DNA of 64,000 nucleotides from JANYHF01 sp031393505 (GCA_031393505.1 JANMVX010000175.1:28344-92343), one strand, 5' to 3'; positions 1 to 9,506 are shown, numbered from the stretch's first letter. Notes: generated by a model from the letters alone, not told the origin. A program made the numbers and translations.

Positions 1-2
1 GA

Positions 3-455
3 CCTGTCGCGGGCGACCGATGGACCCTGGTGGAAACCCTCGTCGCCGCCGCAGCCGCGCTCCCCGAAACACCAGAGCGCATCTTCCTCACCGTCGGCCG
101 GCAATCGCTCGCGCCCTTCGAACGCAAACCTCAGCACACATACATCATCCGCGTCATCGACCCGCCCGACATCCCGGCGGAGATGGTCCGCACCGAAATC
201 ATCGTCGGACGCGGCCCCTTCGAAGTCGCCGCCGAGACCGAGTTGCTCCGAACGCATCGCATTAACAGCATAGTCACAAAAAACTCCGGCGGCAAGGCGT
301 CCGCCGCCAAACTGGCCGCCGCGCGCGCGCTCGGCCTGCCCGTCATACTGGTCGAAAGGCCAGCATCCACGGGCGTTTCCGCCGTAACCACGGTCGACGA
401 TGTTCTTACTCTCCTGGCGCAGCATCACGCCTCCTTGGCGAAGCGCTCGGAATAG
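3..455 (+). CDS. cobK: Precorrin-6A reductase CobK, C-terminal part (5' end outside window)
   Basis: This is the C-terminal ~150 residues of CobK, which reduces precorrin-6A to dihydro-precorrin-6 with NADPH in aerobic corrin synthesis. Codons are open from base 3 to the TAG at 453-455 and the start lies before the window. The family motif VTKNSGG is followed by KLAAARALGLPVILVERP, the usual CobK end. The gene converges on cobJ and the two 3' ends overlap by 31 bp. It is the only early cobalamin gene here on the plus strand, so the rest of the pathway (cobL, cobM) may lie to the left; that is inference. Internal GTG/ATG codons are not the true start. Confidence 0.9.
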   Translation, partial: PVAGDRWTLVETLVAAAAALPETPERIFLTVGRQSLAPFERKPQHTYIIRVIDPPDIPAEMVRTEIIVGRGPFEVAAETELLRTHRINSIVTKNSGGKASAAKLAAARALGLPVILVERPASTGVSAVTTVDDVLTLLAQHHASLAKRSE

Positions 456-1183
456 ACCAGCGGCGGCAGACCCGGCCGGTCAATGATCCGCGTCGCCTCG
501 CAACCGACAATGATCAGCGTACGCATGTCGGCACGCGCCGGATCGGCCTCGCCCAGGCGCACGACATCGATCCGCTCATCGCGGCGGCCGACCGAGGTGG
601 CGAACACGACCGGCGTCTCGGCCCCACGCAAGTCCCGAAGCAGCGCGAACGCTTTGCCGATCCGATCCGGGCGCGCCAGCGAGGCCGGATTGTAAAGGGC
701 CAGCGCCAGCCCTGCCTCGGACGTCAACCGCAGCCGCTTCTCGATCAGCGACCACGGCTTTAGGTTGTCCGACAGCGACAGGCAGGCGAAATCCGCCCCC
801 AGCGGCGCTCCCACGCGGGCCGCCGCCGCCAACATGGCTGTGACGCCAGGTTCGACGCGCACGTCCAATTCGCGCCAGGACGCCGGGCCGCACTCGATGG
901 CCTCGCACACGGCGGACGCCATCGCGAACACGCCGGGATCGCCGCCCGAAACGACGACCACCTGGCGGCCCGAGCGTGCGGCCGAAAGCGCGGCGTTGGC
1001 GCGGAGCAGCTCATCGCCATTGTCGGAGGCGTGCCGGATCTGACCGGGGCGTAGTGGCGCGCGCTCGACATAAGGTCCGTAGCCGAACAGATCGTCGGCA
1101 TCGGCGAGCGCCGCGGTGACGGCCGGCGTCAACCAGCCGTCCGGCCCCGGCCCGATACCGACAACTGTCAGACGTCCGCTCAT
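425..1183 (-). CDS. cobJ: Precorrin-3B C17-methyltransferase CobJ
   Basis: A SAM-dependent tetrapyrrole methylase of 252 residues that methylates C17 with ring contraction, giving precorrin-4. The N-terminal VGIGPGPDGWLTP loop and the VVSGGDPGVFAMA loop are the SAM-binding signatures of the family. ALYNPASLARPDR and VVFATSVGRRDE are typical of CobJ/CbiH rather than CobI or CobM. It is the last gene of the minus-strand cobalamin operon. Its ATG overlaps the cobI stop by 4 bp (ATGA), suggesting translational coupling. Length matches the single-domain enzyme; the CbiG/CobE fusion found in some alphaproteobacteria is absent. Confidence 0.93.
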   Translation of the reverse strand: MSGRLTVVGIGPGPDGWLTPAVTAALADADDLFGYGPYVERAPLRPGQIRHASDNGDELLRANAALSAARSGRQVVVVSGGDPGVFAMASAVCEAIECGPASWRELDVRVEPGVTAMLAAAARVGAPLGADFACLSLSDNLKPWSLIEKRLRLTSEAGLALALYNPASLARPDRIGKAFALLRDLRGAETPVVFATSVGRRDERIDVVRLGEADPARADMRTLIIVGCEATRIIDRPGLPPLVYSERFAKEA

Positions 1184-1911
1184 AGGCAGCGCCCCCGCCC
1201 CGGCACCAGAAGCATCGAGAAATAGGGCGCAACATCGTCCGCCTTGTCGCTCAGCTTAAGGACGATCTCTCCGGCCATGCTGCCGCGCTCAACGTAGATG
1301 GCGCGCTCCGCCAATCCCGCGACCGTCAGTGCGCGCCGCACTTTGGCAAAGTTGCGGCCGAGTTTCATGATCACAAGCGCGTCGGCCACGCGCATGCGCT
1401 CGATCAGGGCGTCCTCGGACAATGTGCCGGGCAGCACCTGGAGGACGTCGTCGCTGTAGGTGATGGGCGTGCCGGCTTGCGTCCAGCAGGCCTGCATGCC
1501 GGTGATGCCGGGCACGACCTCGATGGCGTGCTTTCCGGCCAGCCGATGATAGATGTGCATGAAGGAGCCGTAGAAGAACGGATCGCCCTCGCAGGTCAGC
1601 GCCACGTGCTGGCCCTGGGTGAGACGTGTCGAGATGGTTTCGGCCGCCGTGTCGTAAAAGGCCGTCATCGCCGCCGAATAGGTCTCACCCTGGGACGGAA
1701 CCTCCGTGGTCAGAGGATATTCCAGCGGCAATTCCTCCGCGCCAGGCGCGATATGCCCGCCGATGATGGTGCGAGCGTGCCCCTGATGGCCGCGCTTGTG
1801 GAAATAAGCGACGACGCCGGAGCGGGCGAGAATGCGCGCGGCCTTCAGCGTCATCAATTCCGGATCGCCGGGACCGACACCGACGCCGTAGAGTTTTCCA
1901 GGCGCGCTCAC
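1180..1911 (-). CDS. cobI: Precorrin-2 C20-methyltransferase CobI
   Basis: A 243-residue SAM-dependent methylase that converts precorrin-2 to precorrin-3A. The glycine-rich GVGVGPGDPELMTLKA start, the CEGDPFFYGSFMHIYHRL segment and VVPGITGMQACW are diagnostic of CobI/CbiL. The start codon lies in an ATGA overlap with the end of cobH, and its own stop overlaps cobJ, so the three methylase/mutase genes form a tightly coupled block. Nothing is truncated or unusual. The order cobG-cobH-cobI-cobJ is the classic arrangement of the aerobic pathway in alphaproteobacteria. Confidence 0.93.
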   Translation of the reverse strand: MSAPGKLYGVGVGPGDPELMTLKAARILARSGVVAYFHKRGHQGHARTIIGGHIAPGAEELPLEYPLTTEVPSQGETYSAAMTAFYDTAAETISTRLTQGQHVALTCEGDPFFYGSFMHIYHRLAGKHAIEVVPGITGMQACWTQAGTPITYSDDVLQVLPGTLSEDALIERMRVADALVIMKLGRNFAKVRRALTVAGLAERAIYVERGSMAGEIVLKLSDKADDVAPYFSMLLVPGRGRCL

Positions 1912-2540
1912 TCTCTCTCACTCGCCAACGCATTGAGCGCCGCCGCCGCCATGGCGCTGCCGCCTTTTCGCCCGCGTACAACAGCCCAACTGAGATCCGT
2001 GCGCGCCGCCAGTGCGTCCTTCGATTCCGCCGCGCCAACAAAGCCAACCGGCATGCCGATGATGGCGGCGGGACGGGGGGCGCCGGCGTCGATCATCTCC
2101 AGGAGACGAAACAACGCCGTCGGAGCATTGCCTATCACGACCACGGCGCCCTTGAGTTTTTCGCCCCACAGCTCCATGGCGGCGGCCGTCCGGGTGTTGC
2201 CGATCTTGGCAGCCAACTCGGGCACGCGCGGATCATGCAGTGTACAGACGACATCGTTGCTCGCCGGCAGCCGGGAGCGTGTTACGCCATCGGCGATCAT
2301 GCGCGCGTCGCACAGGATCGGCGCGCCGGAGGCCAGCGCGTCGATCCCGCGTTGAGCGAAATTGGCCGAAAAAGCGATGTCGCGCGCCACTTCGACCATA
2401 CCGCAGGCGTGGATGATGCGGACGGCAACGCGCTCTTCCAGCTTGGAGAAGCGTGCGAGATCGGCCTCGGCGCGGATGATCGCGAAGGATTTTGCGTAGA
2501 TGGCCGCGCCGTCGCGGACGTAGTTTTGGGGAGCGGTCAT
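1908..2540 (-). CDS. cobH: Precorrin-8X methylmutase CobH
   Basis: A 210-residue CobH/CbiC protein that moves a methyl group from C11 to C12, turning precorrin-8X into hydrogenobyrinate. The conserved IIHACGM segment contains the catalytic histidine, and IIGMPVGFVGAAESK is the family's substrate-binding signature. DYVRDG near the N terminus is seen here as NYVRDGAAIY. It overlaps cobG and cobI by 4 bp each (ATGA). It acts late in the pathway, between CobL and CobB, in the cytoplasm. Length is normal. Confidence 0.93.
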   Translation of the reverse strand: MTAPQNYVRDGAAIYAKSFAIIRAEADLARFSKLEERVAVRIIHACGMVEVARDIAFSANFAQRGIDALASGAPILCDARMIADGVTRSRLPASNDVVCTLHDPRVPELAAKIGNTRTAAAMELWGEKLKGAVVVIGNAPTALFRLLEMIDAGAPRPAAIIGMPVGFVGAAESKDALAARTDLSWAVVRGRKGGSAMAAAALNALASERE

Positions 2541-3790
2541 CGGCGCGCCTCCGCTTGTCCAAGGACCCGGTCGACAGCGCCGGACAGGGTCGACGGATCG
2601 AGCGCGCGCTCCACCGGTTCGTCCGTTGGCGCACCATTCAGCACCAGATCATAGCGGCCGTCACGCGCGACAAAGGTCACCGCCGCCCTTCCGCGATGGG
2701 CGCAGCCCTTGGCGCAGCCGGAGACATGGATCGTCCCCGGAGCGATCACGCGCGCGCCAAAATGCTGGGCGATCCGCGCCGCGTCGTCGCGTGTCGGCGT
2801 CGTGCCGTTGCTGCATCCCGGCGCGCCGGTACAGGCGTCGATGGCGAGCCGCGCATCCAGGGGACCGGTGACGAGTTGCAGCCGCAGCGCCGCCGCCAGC
2901 AGGCGCTCAACCTCGGCCTCGGTCGCGCAGACGAAGGCCATCGTCCGCCACGGCGTGAGGCGGATTTCTGCCGCAGGGGCGGCATCGACCAACTGCGCCA
3001 ACTGGTCCGTCGCGATCCGCCCGAACGGCAACCCGATGGCAGTGATACGGACGTGGGCTGACAGATTGAGCGCGCCGACAAATACTTTCCGATCTGCTGG
3101 GCCCAGGACGGTTTCGCAATGCAATCCGCCCTTGGCGAACATTGCGGGTGCACCAAGTGTCGCCACCGCATCGCGCATCCGTGGCCGCTTCGTAATCAGA
3201 AACGCCTTGGCCAGCGCCAGCATCGCATCGGCGACGGAGTGCCAGTGCAGCGGCTCGGACACGTCGTCCGCCCCCGCAAGCGCAATGCGCCAGGGAGCAG
3301 CGTCATCACACGCATACGCCGTAACATCCGCCCCGGTGGCGCCCAGCGGCCACCGTCCGCCGCCGTCGACGGCGAAACCAAATTTCGCCGGCAACGCGTG
3401 CAAAGACGTGTCCTCGCGCAGTTCCGTCTCCAGCGCGCGGGCCATGACGGAACCGTCCTTGCACGACGCATCGAGCCCCGCGAGCGGCGACAGGATCACG
3501 TTGCGCACCGCCTCGGCCTCGGCGGAGGGATCAATCAGGCCGAGCGCGAAAAGTTCGTCCGTTAACGCCGGGAGCGCATTTTCGCGAATGCCGCGCAGCT
3601 GTAGATTGGCGCGCTGCGTCAAGTCGATGGAGCCATTGCCGAAGCGCGCGGCCAAAATGGCGATACGCCCGGCAGTTTGCGCCGGCAGCGCGCTGCAGCT
3701 AATCCGTAGGCGCACGATCAACCCATCGCCGGACGGCATGGGACGGAGCGCGCCGGGGCACCAGCCTTTGCGTAACGGAAGCGCGCTCAT
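2537..3790 (-). CDS. cobG: Precorrin-3B synthase CobG
   Basis: A 417-residue homologue of nitrite/sulfite reductases that uses O2 to hydroxylate C20 of precorrin-3A, making precorrin-3B. Its presence marks the oxygen-dependent pathway. The Fe-S cysteines are visible near the C terminus as ACTGAPGCSNG (C-x5-C) and SGCAKGCAHRG (C-x3-C). The N-terminal half carries the ferredoxin-like segment RKGWCPGALRPM. I take the ATG at 3790, reading MSALPLRKGW. It overlaps the cobN stop by the same ATGA arrangement used through the operon. The open frame extends 18 codons further but without homology. Confidence 0.92.
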   Translation of the reverse strand: MSALPLRKGWCPGALRPMPSGDGLIVRLRISCSALPAQTAGRIAILAARFGNGSIDLTQRANLQLRGIRENALPALTDELFALGLIDPSAEAEAVRNVILSPLAGLDASCKDGSVMARALETELREDTSLHALPAKFGFAVDGGGRWPLGATGADVTAYACDDAAPWRIALAGADDVSEPLHWHSVADAMLALAKAFLITKRPRMRDAVATLGAPAMFAKGGLHCETVLGPADRKVFVGALNLSAHVRITAIGLPFGRIATDQLAQLVDAAPAAEIRLTPWRTMAFVCATEAEVERLLAAALRLQLVTGPLDARLAIDACTGAPGCSNGTTPTRDDAARIAQHFGARVIAPGTIHVSGCAKGCAHRGRAAVTFVARDGRYDLVLNGAPTDEPVERALDPSTLSGAVDRVLGQAEARR

Positions 3791-6700
3791 TCGGCGGCCT
3801 CCGCGGGTTGCAGCATGGCGGCGGAATTGGAGCGCGGACGCCAAAGCCCGCGCCGCATGGCCTCGTCGAAGCGGCGGCGCATGGCGGCGTCGGCGGCGGG
3901 ATTGGCGTCGACGATGAAGGCGGCGACGGCGGGGTCGCCGAGATAGGCCTCGTACAGACGGTCAAAGTGCGTCGAGGTGACGGCCCCTGATGTGGCCGCG
4001 AAAGCGAAGGCATTGTCGACGGTGGAGGCGAATTCGGCCGCGCCGCGAAAACCGTGGCGCATCTGGCCGGCGATCCAGCGCGGGCTTGACGCGCGGCCGT
4101 GCACGACGCGGGCGGCCTCTTCGGGAAGCGTGCGGGCTTTTGGCGATTCGGGAACGGCGGTGTCGATGTGGTAACCGGTGAGTTTCGTGTGGCCGAGCGA
4201 TTTTGCGGCCGCCAGCGCCCCGCCCTGATGCGCGGCGTAATCGGCAGCCGACAGAATGTCCGCCTCCTTATGATCGTGCACATGTACGAAGGCGTCCGCC
4301 CCCGCCAGCCGGCCCGCGAAGCCGCCGGGAATGTGCGCGGTGTCCTTGTCGCTCCGATAGGCCGTGGGCGTTGCATCGAGATACGTTCTTCCGAGATCGT
4401 CCGCCGACTGCCATTGACCGCTGTCGATGGCGTCCGTCACGCCCGCCCCGTAGGCGCCGGGGGCGGCGCCGAAAATGCGGTCGGTGGCCTCGGCGTCGGC
4501 ATGGCGCGAGGCGGCAAGGGGATTGTCCTCGGGCTCCTCGTCAAGGCGCGCGACTTTATCCACGGCGGCGCGGAACAGGCCGAGTTGCATCGGAAAGACA
4601 TCGCGGAACAGGCCGGAAATGCGCAAGGTAACATCAATGCGTGGGCGCCCCAATTCAGCCAGCAGCAGCACCTCGAAGCCGGTGACGCGGGAACTCTCGT
4701 GATCCCAGGTGGGGCGCACGCCCATCAGATGCAGCGCCGTCGCCAGTTCTTCGCCGCCGGTGCGCAAGCTGGCCGAGCCCCACAGGTCCATGACGATGGC
4801 GCGCGGATATTGTCCGTGGTCCTCCAGATAGCGCTGCAGGATGGCCTCGGCCGCCGCGCGTCCGTGCGTGACCGCAGTGCGGGTCGGCACGCCGCGCGGC
4901 TCGATGGTGGTGAGGTTACGCCCGGTCGGCAGCACGTCGCGGCGGCCGCGCGAGGGCGCGCCCGCGGGGCCGGGTTTGACGAAGCGGCCATCCAGCGCGG
5001 CGATCAGCGCGGCCATCTCGGCAGGGCCGGAGGCGGCGATCAGGGGGTCGTTGCTGACAACGGATTGTCCGAACACGTGCAATCCGTCGCGGATGGCCAT
5101 TTCCTTCACATCGCACAGGAACGCATCAATACGCGCGATGGCGTCGGCGGGTTCGGCGGTGGCGGACAGGCCGAGATCGGCGGCCAGTCCCGTGCGGTGC
5201 GCGGCGTCCACGATGGCGCGCGCCAGGACTTTGCGGCGGCGCGGATCCAGTCCTTGCGCGGCGGAAAACTCATCGATCAGCTGTTCGACATCCTTGAGCC
5301 GGCCATCGAGTTCGGTGGCGACCAGCGGCGGCGTCAGATGGCCGATGGTGACGGCGCTCAAGCGCCGCTTGGCCGCCGCCGCCTCGCCCGGATCGTTGAC
5401 GATGAAGGGATAGATGACGGGGAGGCCGCCGATCAGCGTGCGCGGCGCGCAGGACGGCGAGAGCGCGACGGATTTTCCGGGCAGCCACTCCAACGTTCCG
5501 TGTGCGCCCAGATGGATCAGCGCGTGCACGCCGGCCGCTTCGCGCAGCCAGAGATAGAAGGCGACATAGGCGTGGCGCGGCGGCAGCGCGGGATCGTGGT
5601 AGCTGGATTTGCGATCGGCGCTGTTGCCTCGTTCCGGTTGCAGCATCACCAACACCTGGCCAGCGGCGGTTCCCGGCAAGCGGAATTTTCCGGCGACGAC
5701 GGAGGGATCGGCCGCGGGCGCGCCCCAGGCGGCGTCGACGGATTGGCGAAAAGCGTCGGGCAGGCGGGCGAAAGACTTGGCGTATTCCGACACCGGCCAG
5801 CGCACGCCACAATCGGGGTCGGTGACCGCAGCCAGCAATGCCTTGGCCGTGGGCGGCGTGCCCACCGTGTACCCCTCATCCGCCAGCCGCCGCAAAATGC
5901 CCTCGGCGCTGGCCGGGCCATCCAGGCCGACGGCATGCGCGATCTGATCGGGGCGGCCGGGATAGGTCGACAATACCACTGCAATCCGGCGCTTTTTTCG
6001 CGACGTCGTCGCCAGATCAGCCCAACCCGCCGCCAGATCGGCCACGCCGGCGATCAGATCATCCGCCGGTCTGTGCAGATAAGCAGCAAACTGAAGATCT
6101 TCGATCCAGCTGTCGCTCTCCTTGAACGAGATCGCTCCCGCGCTGAGCCGCCCGTCGGCTTCCGGCAACACGACGTGCATGGCGAGATCGCCGGCGCCGA
6201 GGCCGCGGCCGTCCGCCTCCCACTGCTCGCGTCGGCTGCCGGCCATCACGACTTGCAGCACCACCGTGTCGGCCGACTCGAGCGGCGATCCCGTCCCGTC
6301 GTCGGCTGCGGCCGAGAAGGCGGTGGCGTTCAGCACCACGCGGGGTTTCAAGGCGGCGAAGCGCTCGCGAACAAAGTCGGCCGCTCCCGGAGCTTTCAGG
6401 CTCGGCACGAAGATCGCCTCGGCGTCGAGCCCGCGTTGCAAAAGGGCCGCACACAGCGCATCGATCGGCGCGGTGTCGGCGGCGAGCACAGAGGAGCGAT
6501 AGAACACGACGGCGACGGGGTGGCCCTTGCCGGTGGCGTGACGGTAGATGCCGCCGTCGGGGAGCGGAACGGCCAGCGGCGCTGCGGCGCTCGAACCACC
6601 AGCCCGGGCGCCAAGAAACGCCACCGCCGCGCGTAAATTCCGTGCGCCGCCCGCCGCCATCAGTCCATCAACCGCGGCCAGATCATCCGCCTCCAGCGTG

Positions 6701-7095
6701 GACATCGCCGACAACCGCCCATCCGGCCTGCCATCGCCCGGAACCAGCGCCAGCACCTGTCCGCCGGCCCGGCACGCCCGCGCCAGTTCCTCAAGTCCGT
6801 AGCGCCAGTATTCGATGCCGCCGAGCAGCCGCGCCAGCACGGCCTTGCTGCCGGAGATGGTCTTTTCCATGAACATGTCCACCGACAGCGGATGTTTCAT
6901 GCGTTGCAAGTTCGCCAGACGCAGCGACGGGCGCGACGCCAAATGCTCCGTAGGCCACGTGTTCCACGCCGCCGCCAGCGCGTTCAAATCAGAATCCGAG
7001 AACGACAGCACGACGACGTCCGCCGGCGCGAGGTTGAGATCCTCAGCCTGCGCCGTTTCGTCGAGGGTTGCCTGTTCGCGGACGATGAGGTGCAT
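3787..7095 (-). CDS. cobN: Cobaltochelatase subunit CobN
   Basis: The large (about 1102 residues) subunit of the ATP-dependent CobNST complex, which inserts cobalt into hydrogenobyrinate a,c-diamide. Family landmarks include LGAHGTLEWLPGK, YPFIVNDPGEAAAAKRR and HVHDHKEADILSA. I place the start at the ATG reading MHLIVREQATLDE. The 25 open codons before it read MDPRDKPEDD, which is translated palindromic repeat, not protein. The gene is separated from cobW by 218 bp holding that repeat pair. CobS and CobT are not in the window. At about 1100 residues it is somewhat shorter than many CobN proteins, but no internal break was seen. Confidence 0.94.
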   Translation of the reverse strand: MHLIVREQATLDETAQAEDLNLAPADVVVLSFSDSDLNALAAAWNTWPTEHLASRPSLRLANLQRMKHPLSVDMFMEKTISGSKAVLARLLGGIEYWRYGLEELARACRAGGQVLALVPGDGRPDGRLSAMSTLEADDLAAVDGLMAAGGARNLRAAVAFLGARAGGSSAAAPLAVPLPDGGIYRHATGKGHPVAVVFYRSSVLAADTAPIDALCAALLQRGLDAEAIFVPSLKAPGAADFVRERFAALKPRVVLNATAFSAAADDGTGSPLESADTVVLQVVMAGSRREQWEADGRGLGAGDLAMHVVLPEADGRLSAGAISFKESDSWIEDLQFAAYLHRPADDLIAGVADLAAGWADLATTSRKKRRIAVVLSTYPGRPDQIAHAVGLDGPASAEGILRRLADEGYTVGTPPTAKALLAAVTDPDCGVRWPVSEYAKSFARLPDAFRQSVDAAWGAPAADPSVVAGKFRLPGTAAGQVLVMLQPERGNSADRKSSYHDPALPPRHAYVAFYLWLREAAGVHALIHLGAHGTLEWLPGKSVALSPSCAPRTLIGGLPVIYPFIVNDPGEAAAAKRRLSAVTIGHLTPPLVATELDGRLKDVEQLIDEFSAAQGLDPRRRKVLARAIVDAAHRTGLAADLGLSATAEPADAIARIDAFLCDVKEMAIRDGLHVFGQSVVSNDPLIAASGPAEMAALIAALDGRFVKPGPAGAPSRGRRDVLPTGRNLTTIEPRGVPTRTAVTHGRAAAEAILQRYLEDHGQYPRAIVMDLWGSASLRTGGEELATALHLMGVRPTWDHESSRVTGFEVLLLAELGRPRIDVTLRISGLFRDVFPMQLGLFRAAVDKVARLDEEPEDNPLAASRHADAEATDRIFGAAPGAYGAGVTDAIDSGQWQSADDLGRTYLDATPTAYRSDKDTAHIPGGFAGRLAGADAFVHVHDHKEADILSAADYAAHQGGALAAAKSLGHTKLTGYHIDTAVPESPKARTLPEEAARVVHGRASSPRWIAGQMRHGFRGAAEFASTVDNAFAFAATSGAVTSTHFDRLYEAYLGDPAVAAFIVDANPAADAAMRRRFDEAMRRGLWRPRSNSAAMLQPAEAAE

Positions 7096-7137
7096 GGGGT
7101 TCTTGCTGTTGTAGCCGTATAAACTCAATGCCCGGAT

Positions 7138-7289
7138 GGTGTCATCCTCGGGCTTGTCCCGAGGATCCATTCATCAGCAGGCGAACGGCTTGCGTGTGCT
7201 GACAGCGGTGCGGCGTGAACGTGCTCCGCCACGGCCTGTTGAATGTGCGGCCCGATGGATCCTCGGGACAAGCCCGAGGATGACACCGG
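7138..7289. repeat. Paired palindromic element between cobW and cobN
   Basis: Two inverted copies of a short hairpin (core CCTCGGGCTTGTCCCGAGG) lie at about 7140-7170 and 7254-7286, separated by about 85 bp. Each copy is itself a stem-loop, and the two also pair with each other. Elements of this type are common between genes in alphaproteobacteria. It sits inside the operon, so the cobW-cobN transcript would carry a large hairpin that could attenuate transcription or stabilise mRNA ends. Confidence 0.85.
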
Positions 7290-7313
7290 TGAGACTTTTG
7301 TGACCACGATTGT

Positions 7314-8357
7314 CTAGCCCACCAGCGCGTGTCTGATGCCGGCTTGATCAATGCCCTTCTCGCCGATCACCACCAGTTTTCCGATGCGCGCTTCTCCTGC
7401 CGTCCACGCGCGCTCAAAGCGCTGATCGAACCTTCCGCCCACGCCCTGTACCAAGAGCCGCGTCGGCTTGCCGGCGATGGCGAGGTAGCCCTTCAGACGT
7501 AAAATGCCGAAACGTTCGGCGGCGGCCTTTGCGCGCTCGATCAATCCAGCCGGCGAGCCCATCTCGGCCACCTCCACCACGAACGTATCGAAATCGTCGT
7601 GCTCGTGCTCGGCCTCGTTGTCGTGGCAGGACGGGCGGTTGGCGATGTCCAATTCAGCCGCCGCCGTCAGCCCCAGCAACACATCCACGGCCACGCGCCC
7701 CTCGCGCGCCGGCACCAGCTTGACGCGTCCTGGCACGACCGCGCGGATTTCCGCCGACACACGCGAAATATCGTCCGCCATCATCGCATCGGTCTTGTTC
7801 AGCACGATCATGTCGGCGCACAGGAGCTGGTCGCCATACACCTCTTCCAGCGGGTTGTCGTGATCGAGCGAGGGATCGGCGGCCTTTTGCGCGGCGACTT
7901 TTTCCGGGTTTTCGACGAATTGCCCGGCGGCCACGGCCGGGCCGTCCACCACCGTCACCACGCCATCGACCGTCACCTTGTTGCGGATTTCCGGCCAGGC
8001 GAAGGCTTTTACCAAGGGCTTGGGCAGCGCGAGGCCGGACGTTTCGATGACGATGTGCTCAGGGCGGGGCGAGAGCGCCAACAGCTTCTCCAGCGTCGGC
8101 ACGAAGTCGTCGGCCACCGTGCAGCAGATGCAGCCGTTGCTCAGCTCGACGATGTTCTCGTCCGGGCAGGTCTCAACGCCGCAGTTGCGTAAAATTTCTC
8201 CGTCCACCCCCACATCGCCGAACTCGTTGATGATCAGCGCGATGCGGCGGCCACCGGCGTTCTGCAGCAGGTTGCGGATCATCGTCGTTTTTCCCGCGCC
8301 GAGAAAGCCGGTAATGATGGTGCACGGAATTTTGCCTGGAACGGCGGCGGTGCTCAT
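7314..8357 (-). CDS. cobW: CobW, G3E-family metal-chaperone GTPase
   Basis: A 347-residue CobW-type P-loop GTPase thought to deliver cobalt to the CobNST chelatase. Walker A is GFLGAGKTT near residue 19, the metal-binding CxCC motif appears as GCICCTV, and the G-domain NKTD motif as VLNKTDAM. A His/Asp/Glu-rich stretch HDNEAEHEHDDFD before the C-terminal domain is a probable extra metal site. The start overlaps the preceding DUF1636 gene by 4 bp. Its position between cobalt uptake genes and cobN fits a cobalt trafficking role. Confidence 0.94.
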   Translation of the reverse strand: MSTAAVPGKIPCTIITGFLGAGKTTMIRNLLQNAGGRRIALIINEFGDVGVDGEILRNCGVETCPDENIVELSNGCICCTVADDFVPTLEKLLALSPRPEHIVIETSGLALPKPLVKAFAWPEIRNKVTVDGVVTVVDGPAVAAGQFVENPEKVAAQKAADPSLDHDNPLEEVYGDQLLCADMIVLNKTDAMMADDISRVSAEIRAVVPGRVKLVPAREGRVAVDVLLGLTAAAELDIANRPSCHDNEAEHEHDDFDTFVVEVAEMGSPAGLIERAKAAAERFGILRLKGYLAIAGKPTRLLVQGVGGRFDQRFERAWTAGEARIGKLVVIGEKGIDQAGIRHALVG

Positions 8358-8752
8358 GTGACGGGGTCCGGTTGTTTGAAGCCGAGGGGCGGCACGCGGG
8401 CGACCACGCCCTTGCGAAACGTTTGCGGCCGTTCGCGCCAGGGCACGATGCCGTTGTCGGTCGCCGCGTAGGCCTTGCTGGCGTTGACCACGTCGCCCAG
8501 ATGCAGCGCGGGGTCGAGGTCGCCGATCAGATACATGAAACGGCCTTCTCCGCTAAGCGCAATCGTGAGCGGGCGCTTGCAGACGGCGAGGCATTCGATG
8601 GGTTCGACCACGATGTTCTGGCCCTCGAGGCGCGTCAAAAGTTCGGCGGCGAAGGCCGCGCCGGGCGTATCGAAGGCCTCGGGGCCGACGGCAGGCAGCG
8701 GCCGCTTGCAGCTGGTGCAGACGAACACGGTTACGGGCGGGAGCGGGCTCAT
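8354..8752 (-). CDS. DUF1636 metal-binding-like protein in cobalamin operon
   Basis: A 132-residue DUF1636 protein with an N-terminal VFVCTSCKRPLP and an ECLAVCKRPL motif, resembling thioredoxin-like [2Fe-2S] ferredoxins with a reduced cysteine set (C-x2-C plus C). The exact function is unknown; members recur in cobalamin gene clusters. It is sandwiched with ATGA overlaps between cbtA and cobW, so it is certainly co-translated with cobalt genes. I chose the ATG reading MSPLPPVTVF because the upstream frame is the shadow of cbtA. A role in cobalt handling or as a small redox partner for the pathway is inference. Confidence 0.85.
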   Translation of the reverse strand: MSPLPPVTVFVCTSCKRPLPAVGPEAFDTPGAAFAAELLTRLEGQNIVVEPIECLAVCKRPLTIALSGEGRFMYLIGDLDPALHLGDVVNASKAYAATDNGIVPWRERPQTFRKGVVARVPPLGFKQPDPVT

Positions 8753-9453
8753 GCGCGCGCCCCCAGTTCGCGCCAGGTCCAGAAGTATCCGGAAAACGCT
8801 CCGATCAGCGCCCAGAAAATGGCCTGGATGGCGAGGCTGCGGGCGACGAACGCCGAGGCGAGTTCGGCCGGGACGGTGCTGGTGAGCAGGATCGGATGCG
8901 GCGCGCCGATGACGTGGGGGGCGGCCAGCAGGAGAGCGCCGAGCGCGACGGCCCAAGACGTGCGTTTACGGATCATCAACCACAGGCCGAGCGCCGTCGC
9001 CACTGCGGTGCCCACCCACCAGAGTTGGCGCAGGTTGAGATCGCCCGCGGCCGAACCGGGGAGTTCGGGCGCCAGGCCCAGCGCGGGGGCCAGACCGACG
9101 GCGGCGAAACCGGCCGCGCCCCAGGCCAGCGCCGAGAGGGGGGTGACCGTTTCGCCCAGCGCCTGCATGGCCGCCAGCAGCATGAGCGCGAATCCGACCG
9201 CCGCGCCGACCGTTGCGGCGGTCGTGATGGCGGCGCGGCGGATATCGACGACGCCGGGATCGTGCGTCGCGGCGGGCGCTGCCGGGGCGGCTTCGACTTC
9301 GGCGCCAGTGGTGTCGTGATGATGGTCGGGCGCGGGTTCATAGGTCTCGGCGGCCAGGATCAGCGGTACGACCAACGCCTGCTGCAGTCCGGACGTGACG
9401 AGGCCAGCGAGTGCGCCCGCGAGCAAGGCGACGAAAACGATGCGGTTGAGCAC
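8749..9453 (-). CDS. cbtA: CbtA, predicted cobalt transporter subunit
   Basis: An integral membrane protein of about 234 residues with five or so hydrophobic segments and a His/Asp-rich loop DHHHDTTGAE after the first helix, as in the CbtA family of B12-regulated cobalt transporters. I favour the GTG at 9453 (MLNRIVFVALLAGALAG), which puts the first transmembrane helix at the N terminus and has an AGGG-type ribosome site upstream. An ATG 17 codons earlier would add a poorly conserved leader next to a repeat. It pairs with cbtB upstream, and the riboswitch ahead of cbtB supports a cobalt role. Confidence 0.88.
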   Translation of the reverse strand: MLNRIVFVALLAGALAGLVTSGLQQALVVPLILAAETYEPAPDHHHDTTGAEVEAAPAAPAATHDPGVVDIRRAAITTAATVGAAVGFALMLLAAMQALGETVTPLSALAWGAAGFAAVGLAPALGLAPELPGSAAGDLNLRQLWWVGTAVATALGLWLMIRKRTSWAVALGALLLAAPHVIGAPHPILLTSTVPAELASAFVARSLAIQAIFWALIGAFSGYFWTWRELGARA

Positions 9454-9506
9454 GGCGTACCCTGATGAAAACGCGGACCGAATTGGCGTGGGTTGGGCGT
9501 GCACTG

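Noticed and set aside
1477..2355. 292-codon plus-strand frame opposite cobI and cobH
   Set aside because: Antisense shadow of recognised cobalamin genes.
4099..6636. Very long open frame on the plus strand opposite cobN
   Set aside because: It is the antisense shadow of cobN in high-GC DNA; its protein is low-complexity Gly/Arg-rich and has no family.
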